Positions 18,373 through 27,900 of a stretch of 64,000 nucleotides of DNA are shown here, piece by piece (positions within the stretch are counted from its first letter, which is position 1; each line of letters opens with the position of its first letter). Under the pieces are notes generated by a model. That model made no database searches, was not told where the DNA came from, and saw only the letters and a program-made list of their open reading frames with translations. The stretch covers positions 26,991 to 90,990 of the forward strand of contig NZ_JACXBU010000015.1 of the NCBI RefSeq assembly GCF_014700075.1, in the 5' to 3' direction. A program made the translations under genes and the position numbers. Source of the DNA: Pseudomonas sp. JM0905a. Lineage in GTDB: Bacteria; Pseudomonadota; Gammaproteobacteria; Pseudomonadales; Pseudomonadaceae.

Positions 18373-18468
18373 GTAGGGGCGAATTCATTCGCCAAGGGGC
18401 ACGCAGTGCCCCCAAGGGAATCCCAAGGGCAGGCCGCTGGCCTGCAAGGCGAATGAATTCGCCCCTAC
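18373..18468. repeat. Palindromic repeat, family 2, paired copy
   Basis: Two perfectly complementary 21-nt arms (18373-18393 and 18448-18468, core GGCGAATGAATTCGCC) enclose 54 nt with two further small hairpins (GGGGCAC-GCA-GTGCCCC and CAGGCC-GCT-GGCCTG). It lies between the convergent ends of lapD and the next gene. A single arm recurs at 38776-38796. This is the style of Pseudomonas REP elements. Confidence 0.85.
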
Positions 18469-18490
18469 AAGGTGCTCGAAAACCCGGGAC

Positions 18491-18841
18491 TCAGATCAGC
18501 CCCGAGCCAATCTCGTCATCTTCTTCGACGATCAGCCGCGAAATGCCACCCAGGGCTTCCCGCGCCTGGTTCCGGCTGAGCAGTTTGGATTGGGCCGCCG
18601 GCGGCAGGTCAGTGATGCGGATCAGGCCCTTGGTCATCAGCACCGTGATCAGGTCGTCGAGTACCCGGATCATGTCCAGGTCGCTCTGTTTCAGTTGCAG
18701 CAGGCTGCTCTGCATCGCCAGGTTGGCGTACCAGCCCTGAATTTCCTGGTCGTCAGCCGGCAGGGTGCCGGTCATTTGGTCGAATTCGGTTGCTTCAACG
18801 CGAACCAGGTTTCCGTCTTCATCGCGCTGGATATAGAGCAT
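18491..18841 (-). CDS. Conserved small protein annotated elsewhere as tryptophan-synthase-beta-like
   Basis: A 116-residue soluble acidic protein. It begins YIQRDEDGNLVRVEA and has a central helical part (LLQLKQSDLDMIRVLDDLI, MTKGLIRITDLP) and an acidic end (EEDDEIGSGLI). I recall short Pseudomonas homologues carrying the name 'tryptophan synthase subunit beta like', but there is no PLP-binding motif and the protein is far too short for that enzyme, so the name should be ignored. It sits between lapD and lapA. Start ATG 18841 has GGGAG upstream. Function unknown. Confidence 0.75.
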   Translation of the reverse strand: MLYIQRDEDGNLVRVEATEFDQMTGTLPADDQEIQGWYANLAMQSSLLQLKQSDLDMIRVLDDLITVLMTKGLIRITDLPPAAQSKLLSRNQAREALGGISRLIVEEDDEIGSGLI

Positions 18842-18886
18842 GGCGAGTCTCCCTTGAGGACTGCCGCGAGCATGAGGGCAGATGCC

Positions 18887-18922
18887 CCCCGTCCGCAACC
18901 ACCAGAGTGCTTGCGGACGGGG
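18887..18922 (-). terminator. Hairpin after the adhesin gene
   Basis: A perfect 12-bp stem (CCCCGTCCGCAA, 18887-18898, with its complement at 18911-18922) and a 12-nt loop, starting 5 nt past the lapA stop. There is no T run, so it may terminate poorly or mainly protect the 3' end of the very long mRNA. Confidence 0.5.
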
Positions 18923-18927
18923 AAACA

Positions 18928-21900
18928 TCAGTTCTGGTCGACCTTGATGGTCGGGTCGGCACCCGCGATCAGGGAGTTGATGGACTGTCCGCTGAGCTGG
19001 GCTGCCGCACCTTCCAGGGTGATGGACAGATCGGCGTGACTGACCGCGCCGCCAGGTTGGTTCAGGTGGCCTTCCGAGCTGACCAGCAGGGTTGCATGGC
19101 CAGTACCGTTATCGACTATCAGCTTGAGGTAATTGTCGATATTGCTCGTGGTTTCCCCGTGCAGGAGGTCGCTCAGGTCCAGGCGGTCGCCCGCCCCCTT
19201 GTTGAAGTCCTTCACCACGTCCTGGTTAGGGCTGCCCTCGTTACCCACGTGGCCGGATTTCCAGACGAAGGTATCGCCGCCGCCGCCACCCGTCAGGGTG
19301 TCATTGCCCTTGCCTCCGGTCAGGAAGTCGTCACCACTGCCACCGATCAGTTTGTCTGCGCCGTTACCGCCGCCCAGGGCGCTGCCGGTGGAGCCGGCCT
19401 GGATTTCGTGGTCCGAATCGAAGGTGATTTGCAGCGACTGGTTAGCCGTGCTGTCGGAGTCCCCGTCAATTCCCTTGACGCCCAGGTTGATTCGCTGGTC
19501 GTAAGCTTCTGTCTGTCCGGTGATGGAGTTGATCAGCAGCTTATAGGCGGTACTGCTGCCTGCACCGAAGCTGACGGAGCTGAACTCATTCACCCCGCTG
19601 TTCAGCTTGCTGCCATCAATAGTGAAGGAGGTCGTACCGCTGCCTACCCCGTTTACCGTGCCGCTGCCTACGGTGTTGCCCGCGCTGTCGAACGCCGTCC
19701 AGGTCAGTTTTTCGCCGTTGCCGAGCTTATCGGTCGTCAGCGAAATCGAGGTCATGTCCGTGGCTTGGTTGGTGGTCTTGTCGAGGAAGGTGAACTTGAG
19801 CACGTCCCCGGTATCGATCGACTGGCCACTGCCCACACCGAAGCTGTTGTTGCTGGTGTTCACCGTGGAGGTCGCACCGTTTTCGGTTGCCGTGGCCTGC
19901 AGGCTGAATCGGGAGTCAGCACCCAGGTCGTACAGACCTGAGTTGCCGCCAGACAGGTTGAAGTTGTTGAAGGTCGAGGAAGGCGAGTCCAGGTCGACGA
20001 AGTTGGTGACCTGATAATGGCCGGTTACCAGGTCGGCCGTGATCTTGAACACCTCGGTGTTGTTTGCATCGACTGCAGTCAGGGAGTTGGTTCCCGATAC
20101 GTAATGGAGCTTGCTGCCCTGATAGGTCAGGTAGCTCGACGAACTGACGACGCTTCCGTCCTTGGTCAGTACAGTGCTCAGGATATTGCCGCTGGCGTCG
20201 ACGGCACCGCTGATAGCTGTGTTGAACTGCACGCTGGCGCCCTTGGAGTCAGCGCCGGTGGACAGGTTCAGATCGCCGACAGCCGTGGAACCGGCGCCGT
20301 CCAGTACGATGCTCTGCATCGGCGTAGCCAGGATCGGGGAATCATCTTCGACGGTGATCTGCAGGGAGCCGTCGGCGCTGTTTACGCCATCGCTGGCTGT
20401 CACTTTCACCGCGAAGTTCAGCAGGTTTTCCGCCGCTGCCGCCGGATGATCCAACTGGCCCAGCAGGGTTACGGTATAGGCCCCCGTGCTGTTGATGCTG
20501 ATGGTCATGATCGGCTGGCCACCGGCGCTTGCGCTCAGGCTCGAGGTGCCGCTGCCCGTCCAGGTCAGAGCCACGCCATTAGAGGTCAGCGTGGTGGTTG
20601 GGGCCGTCAGGGTGACCGAAAGGCTCGGGCTGTCGATATCGGTGATCGCGAAGGTACCGGTGGAGACCACGGCATTGGTGGTATCGCTCGGAGTGCCCGT
20701 GGTGTCCGGCAATCCGTTGGCCAGTCCCTCTTCCGAGACGATGGCGGTTCCGTTGGTATTGCCGAATACCGGCCCGTCATTGGTCGGCGTGACGGTGATA
20801 TTGACCGTGGCGGTTTCCTGGTTCCCTGCGGCGGTAGTGACGGTGTAGGTGTAACTGTCGGTGCCGTTGTAATTGGGATTCGGGGTATAGGTGACGGTGC
20901 CGTTCGCGTTCAGGGTGACGGTGCCGTGGCCGGCCGTGCCAACCGAGGTGACCTGCGCGCCGGGGCCGAAGGTGTCATTGGCCAGTACGTTGCTGGTCAG
21001 CGATTGATCTTCTGCGACGGTGACGGCGTCGTCCTTGGCGTCGACGACCGGATTGACGGTGACGTTGACGGTGCTGGTGACGGTGCCGCCATGGCCGTCG
21101 CTGACGGTGATGGTGAAGTTGTCGCTGCCGTTGAAGTCGGTGCCCGGGGTGTAGATGTAGGCCCCGTTGGCGCCGAGGGTGACGCTGCCGTGGGCGGGGT
21201 TGGTGCCGACGGTATAGGTCAGGCTGTCGCCATCCAGGTCGCTGGCCTGGATGGCGCCGGAGAACGGTGTGTCCTCGTTGGTAGAGATGGCGAAATCATT
21301 GGTGTTCGGGACATGGCCGTTACCACCGTCGATTACCGGAGCGTCATTGCTGGGGGTAACGATGATGGTCGCGGTTGCCGGAGTGGCATCTGCCAGGGCA
21401 TCGTTGTCCACGGAGGCGTATTCAAAGGTTGCAGTGCCGTGCCAGTTGGCATTCGGCACGAAGGTGACGCTGGCGCCGTTGCCGGTGGCCGGCACCACGG
21501 AGCCAATGGCCAAGGCCACGCCGTTGAGCAGCAGGGTGCCATCGTTGGGCAGGGACTTGATCACGAAGTGAGCAACCGTGCCGTCGAGGTCCGAGCCGCT
21601 GAGGCTGACCGGAATACCGGCCACATCTTCGTTGCCCGCACCGCTGGCCGCATGGGTTTCCGGCGCGTCGTTGACCGAGGCGACGGTGATGGTGCCAATG
21701 GCTGGCGTGGCGTCCTCCAAGCCATCGTTATCCACCGCGGCGTATTGGAAGGTGGTGGTGCCGTTCCAGTTGGCGTTCGGTACGAAGGTGACGCTGGCGC
21801 CATTGCCGCTGGCCGGGACGCTATCGCCGATGGCCAGCGCGACACCGTTCAGCAGCAGGGTACCGTTGGCCGGCAGGGACTTGATCACGAAGCTGGCGAC

Positions 21901-24900
21901 GGTGCCGTCCGCATCGGAGCCGCTGAGCGCAACCGGGATACCGGCTGCGTCTTCGTTGCCGGAACCGCTGGCCGCATGGGTCTCCGGCGCGTCGTTGACC
22001 GACGCGACGGTGACGGTAGCGGTAGCCGGAGTGGCATCTGCCAGGCCCTGGTTATCCACTGCGGTGTAGTCGAAGGTCGCGGTGCCGTGCCAGTTGGCAT
22101 TCGGCACGAAGGTAACGCTGGCGCCGTTGCCGGAGGCCGGCACGCTGTCGCCGATATTCAGGGCGACACCGTTCAGCAGCAGGGTGCCATTGGCCGGCAG
22201 CGACTTGATCACGAAGCTGGCGACAGTGCCATCGAGATCCGAACCGCTGAGGCTGACCGGGATACCCGCCGAATCTTCGCTGCCGGAACCGCTGGCCGCA
22301 TGGGTCTCCGGTGCGTCGTTGACCGAGGCAACGGTGATGGTGCCAATGGCTGGCGTGGCGTCCTCCAGACCATCGTTATCCACCGCGGCGTATTGGAAGG
22401 TGGTGGTGCCGTTCCAGTTGGCATTCGGCACGAAGGTGACGCTGGCGCCGTTGCCGGTGGCCGGCACGCTATCGCCGATGACCAGGGCGACACCGTTCAG
22501 CAACAGGGTGCCGTTGGACGGCAGCGACTTGATCACAAAGCTGGCGACGGTGCCGTCCGCATCGGAACCGCTGAGGCTGACCGGAATGCCCGCCGAGTCT
22601 TCGTTGCCCGTGCCGCTGGCCGCATGGGTGTCTGGCGCGTCGTTGACCGAGGCCACGGTGATGGTGCCGGTGGCTGGCGTGGCGTCTTCCAGGCCCTGGT
22701 TATCCACCGCGGCGTACTGGAAGGTGGTGGTGCCATTCCAGTTGGCGTTCGGCACGAAGATGACGCTGGCGCCGTTGCCGGTGGCTGGCACGCTGTCGCC
22801 GATATTCAGCGTTACGCCATTGAGTTGCAGGGTGCCGTCGGCCGGCAGCGACTTGATCACAAAGCTGGCGACAGTGCCATCGAGATCCGAACCGCTGAGG
22901 CTGACCGGAATGCCCGCCGAGTCTTCGTTGCCGGAACCGTTGGCCGCATGGGTGTCTGGCGCGTCGTTGACCGAGGCAACGGTGATGGTGCCAATGGCTG
23001 GAGTGGCGTCCTCCAGACCATCGTTATCCACCGCGGCGTACTGGAAGGTGGTGGTGCCGTTCCAGTTGGCGTTGGGCACGAAGGTGACGTTGGCGCCGTT
23101 GCCGCTGGCCGGCACGCTATCGCCGATGGCCAGGGCGACACCGTTCAGCAACAGGGTGCCGTTGGACGGCAGCGACTTGATCACGAAGCTGGCGACGGTG
23201 CCATCAAGGTCCGAGCCACTGAGGCTGACCGGAATGCCCGCCGAGTCTTCGTTGCCGGAACCGCTGGCCGCGAGGGTCTCCGGTGCGTCGTTGACCGAGG
23301 CAACGGTGATGGTGCCAGTGGCCGGGGAACCGTCCTCCAGACCATCGTTGTCCACCGCGGCGTACTCGAAGGTGGTGGTGCCGTTCCAGTTGGCATTCGG
23401 CACGAAGGTGACGTTGGCGCCGTTGCCGCTGGCCGGCACGCTATCGCCGATGGCCAGGGCGACACCGTTCAGCAACAGGGTGCCGTTGGACGGCAGCGAC
23501 TTGATCACGAAGCTGGCCACGGTGCCATCGAGGTCCGAGCCGTTGAGCGCAACCGGGATACCGGCCGAATCTTCGTTGCCGGAACCGCTGGCCGCGTGGG
23601 TCTCCGGTGCGTCGTTGACCGAGGTGACGGTGATGGTGCCGGTGGCCGGGGAGCCATCTTCCAGGCCATCGTTATCCACCGAGGCGTAGTCGAAGGTGGT
23701 GGTGCCGTTCCAGTTGGCATTCGGCACGAAGGTGACGCTGGCGCCATTGCCGCTCGCCGGCACGCTGTCGCCGATGGCCAGCGCCACGCCGTTCAGCAGC
23801 AGGGTGCCGTTGGCGGGCAGCGACTTCATCACGAAGCTGGCCACGGTGCCATCAAGGTCCGAGCCACTGAGCGCAACCGGGATACCGGCCGCGTCTTCAT
23901 TACCCGAACCACTGGCCGCGAGAGTTTCCGGCGCGTCGTTGACCGAGGCAACGGTGATGGTGCCGGTGGCCGGGGAACTGTCTTCCAGGCCCTGGTTATC
24001 CACCGAGGCGTACTGGAAAGTGGTGGTGCCATTCCAGTTGGCGTTCGGCACGAAGGTGACGCTGGCGCCATTGCCGGTGGCCGGCACCACGGAGCCGATG
24101 GCCAGGGCGACGCCATTCAGCAACAGGGTGCCATCGGCCGGCAGCGACTTGATCACGAAGCTGGCGACGGTGCCATCGACATCCGAGCCGCTGAGGCTGA
24201 CCGGGATACCCGCCGAGTCTTCGCTGCCGGAACCGCTGGCCGCGTGGGTCTCCGGTGCGTCGTTGACCGAGGTGACGGTGATGGTGCCGTTGGCTGGCGT
24301 GGCGTCTTCCAGGCCATCGTTATCCACCGCGGCGTATTGGAAGGTGGTGGTGCCATTCCAGTTGGCGTTGGGCACGAAGGTGACGCTGGCGCCATTACCG
24401 CTGGCCGGGACGCTATCGCCGATGGCCAGCGCCACGCCGTTCAGCAGCAGGGTGCCATTGGCCGGCAGGGACTTGATCACAAAGCTGGCGATGGTGCCAT
24501 CGAGGTCCGAGCCGCTGAGGCTGACCGGAATGCCCGCCGAGTCTTCGTTGCCCGTGCCACTGGCCGCGTGGGTGTCCGGTGCGTCGTTGACCGAGGCAAC
24601 GGTGATGGTGCCAGTGGCCGGGGAACCATCTTCCAGGCCATCGTTATCCACCGAGGCGTAGTCGAAGGTGGTGGTGCCGTTCCAGTTGGCGTTGGGCACG
24701 AAGGTGACGCTGGCGCCATTACCGCTGGCCGGGACGCTATCGCCGATGGCCAGCGCCACGCCGTTCAGCAGCAGGGTGCCGTTGGCGGGCAGCGACTTGA
24801 TCACGAAGCTGGCGACGGTGCCGTCCGCATCGGAACCACTGAGTGCAACCGGGATACCGGCGGAATCTTCGTTACCGGAACCGCTGGCTGCGAGGGTGTC

Positions 24901-27900
24901 CGGCGCGTCGTTGACCGAGGTGACGGTGATGGTGCCAATGGCCGGAGTGGAGTCCTCCAGGCCTTGGTTATCCACTGCGGCATAGTCGAAGGTCGCGGTG
25001 CCATTCCAACCGGCATTCGGCACGAAGGTGACGCTGGCGCCATTGCCGCTGGCCGGCACGCTGTCGCCGATGGCCAGGGCGACACCGTTCAGCAGCAGGG
25101 TGCCGTTGGCCGGCAGCGACTTGATCACGAAGCTGGTGACGGTGCCGTCCGTATCGGAACCGCTGAGGCTAACCGGGATACCGGCGGAGTCTTCGTTGCC
25201 GGAACCGCTGGCCGCATGGGTCTCCGGTGCATCATTGACTGAGGTGACGGTGATGGTGCCGGTGGCCGGAGTGGCGTCCTCCAGGCCATCGTTGTCCACC
25301 GAGGCGTACTCGAAGGTGGTGGTGCCATTCCAGTTGGCGTTCGGCACGAAGGTGACACTGGCACCGTTGCCGCTCGCCGGCACGCTATCGCCGATGGCCA
25401 GCGCCACGCCGTTCAGCAGCAGGGTGCCGTTGGCGGGCAGCGACTTGATCACGAAGCTGGCGACAGTGCCATCGAGGTCCGAGCCGCTGAGGCTGACCGG
25501 AATGCCTTGCGCGTCTTCGTCACCCGAACCGCTGGCCGCGAGGGTGTCCGGTGCGTCGTTGACCGAGGCAACGGTGATGGTGCCAGTGGCCGGGGAACCG
25601 TCCTCCAGACCATCGTTGTCCACCGAGGAGTACTCGAAGGTGGTGGTGCCGTTCCAGTTGGCGTTGGGCACGAAGGTGACGTTGGCGCCGTTGCCGGAGG
25701 CCGGCACGCTGTCGCCGATGGCCAGCGCCACGCCGTTCAGCAGCAGGGTGCCGTTGGCCGGCAGCGACTTGATCACGAAGCTGGCGACGGTGCCATCGAC
25801 ATCCGAGCCGCTGAGGCTGACCGGGATACCCGCCGAATCTTCGCTACCCGAACCGCTGGCCGCAAGGGTATCCGGCGCGTCGTTGACCGAGGCAACGGTG
25901 ATGGTGCCGGTGGCCGGAGTGGCGTCCTCCAGACCATCGTTATCCACGGCGGCATAGTCGAAGGTGGTGGTGCCGTTCCAGTTGGCATTCGGCACGAAGG
26001 TGACGTTGGCGCCGTTGCCGGAGGCCGGGACGCTGTCGCCGATGGCCAGTGCGACGCCGTTCAGCAGCAGAGTGCCGTTGGCCGGCAGGGACTTGATCAC
26101 GAAGCTGGCGACAATGCCATCGACATCCGAGCCGCTGAGGCTGACCGGAATGCCTTCCGCGTCTTCGTTACCCGAACCGCTGGCCGCATTGGTTTCCGGC
26201 GCATCGTTCTCCGGGGTGACGGTAATGGTCAGTGTGGAGCTGCTGCCGGTGTTGGTGGTGTAGCTGACTTCCGGGACCGTACCGTTCCAGTTCTGCACCG
26301 GGGTAAAGGTGTAGGTGCCGTTGGCATTGATCACCAGGCTTCCGATGCCATTGATGGTGGCTGCGGTACCGGCGGTGAAGGTACCGGGCACACCATTGAT
26401 GCTGAAAGTGGCGACAGTGAGGGTGTCATCCACGTCGCTGTCGTTGCCCAGGACGTTGCCGGTGGCCGGGTTGTCTTCGGTCACGGTGTTGCTGTCGGGG
26501 CTCAGGACTGAGGCATTGTTCACCGGAGTGACGTCGGCGAAGTTCAGCTCGGCGGTGTCGGTGGTGGTGCCGTCGCTGACGGTATAGATCGCGGTGGGTA
26601 CCGGACCGTTGTAGTTTGGCGCCGGGGTGAAGGTGAAGCTGCCGTCGCTGTTGATCACCAGGGTGCCGACGCCACTGAGGGTGGCAGTCTGGCCAGCGGT
26701 GTAGGTGCTCCCGCCCACTTCGAACTGGGTGACGGTCAGGGCGTCGCCATCGACGTCGCTGTCGTTGGTCAGGACATTGCCGACCGCCTGGATGTCCTCG
26801 ATCACCGGGACCGGACCGTCATTGGCCGCCAGCGGAGCGTCGTTCGCCGGGGTGACGGTGATGTCCAGCGTGGAGCTGCTGCCGGTAGTGGTGACGTAGG
26901 TTACCTGCGGCACTGCGCCGTTCCAGTTGGCGGCCGGGGTAAAGGTGTAATTGCCGTCGGCGGCGAGGGTCAGGGTGCCGACGCCGGTAATGGTCGCCGT
27001 CGCGCCTGCGGCGAAGCTGCCATTGATGCCGGCCACGCTGAAGCTGGCGACCGACAAGGTGTTGTCCACATCGCTGTCGTTGGTGAGCACGTTGCCGGTG
27101 GCCGGGGTGTCCTCGGCGACAGTGTTGCTGTCGGCAGCCAGGACCGATGCGTCATCCACCGGGGTGACATCGGCGAAGCTCAGTTCGGCAGTGTCGGTAG
27201 CGCTGCCATCGCCGACGGTGTAGGTCGCGGTGGGAACCGGGCCGTTGTAGTTCGGTGCCGGGGTGAAGGTGAAGCTGCCGTTGGCGTTGATGACCAGGGA
27301 GCCGACACCATTGATGGTTGCGGTCTGGCCAGCCAGGTAATTGTTCCCGCCGAAGCTGAAGCCGGTGACGGTCAGGGTGTCGCCGTCGGCATCGTTGTCA
27401 TTGGTCAGCACATTACCGCTGGCCTGGGTGTCTTCGGTCACGGCGGTCGGTCCGTCATTGCTGGCGACCGGCGCATCGTTGACCGGGCTGACGGCGCCGA
27501 AGTTCAGCTCACCAGTATCGGTGGCGGTGCCGTCGGTAACGGTATAGGTGGCGGTCGGCACCGGACCGTTGTAGTTCGGTGCCGGGGTGAAGGTGAAGCT
27601 GCCGTCGCTGTTGATCACCAGGGTACCGACACCGCCGAGGGTGGCGGTCTGGCCGGCGGTGTAGGTGCTGCCGTCCACGGTGAACTGGGTGACGGTGAGG
27701 GCATCGCCTTCCAGGTCGCTGTCGTTGGTCAGGACGTTGCCGGTGGCCGGGGTGTCCTCGGTGACCGGGACCGGGCCATCGTTGGCGGCGACGGGGGCGT
27801 CATTCACCGGGGTGACGCTGATGCTCAGCGTGGAACTGCTGCCGGTGTTGGTGGTGTAGCTGACCTGGGGGACCGTGCCGTTCCAGTTGGCGTCGGGGGT

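Noticed and set aside
18491..18841. Tryptophan synthase beta function
   Set aside because: The protein is 116 residues, has no PLP lysine or glycine-rich motif, and trp genes are not nearby.
20017..25242. 1741-codon open frame on the plus strand opposite lapA
   Set aside because: It is antisense to the adhesin, and its own repeats are the mirror of the 324-bp units. Because 324 is a multiple of 3 and GC is high, one stop-free unit stays open through the whole array. It has no start-site signal and no family.
21343..26202. Regular periodicity that could suggest a CRISPR or satellite array
   Set aside because: The unit is 324 bp, protein-coding and in frame throughout, with no short repeat/spacer pattern.
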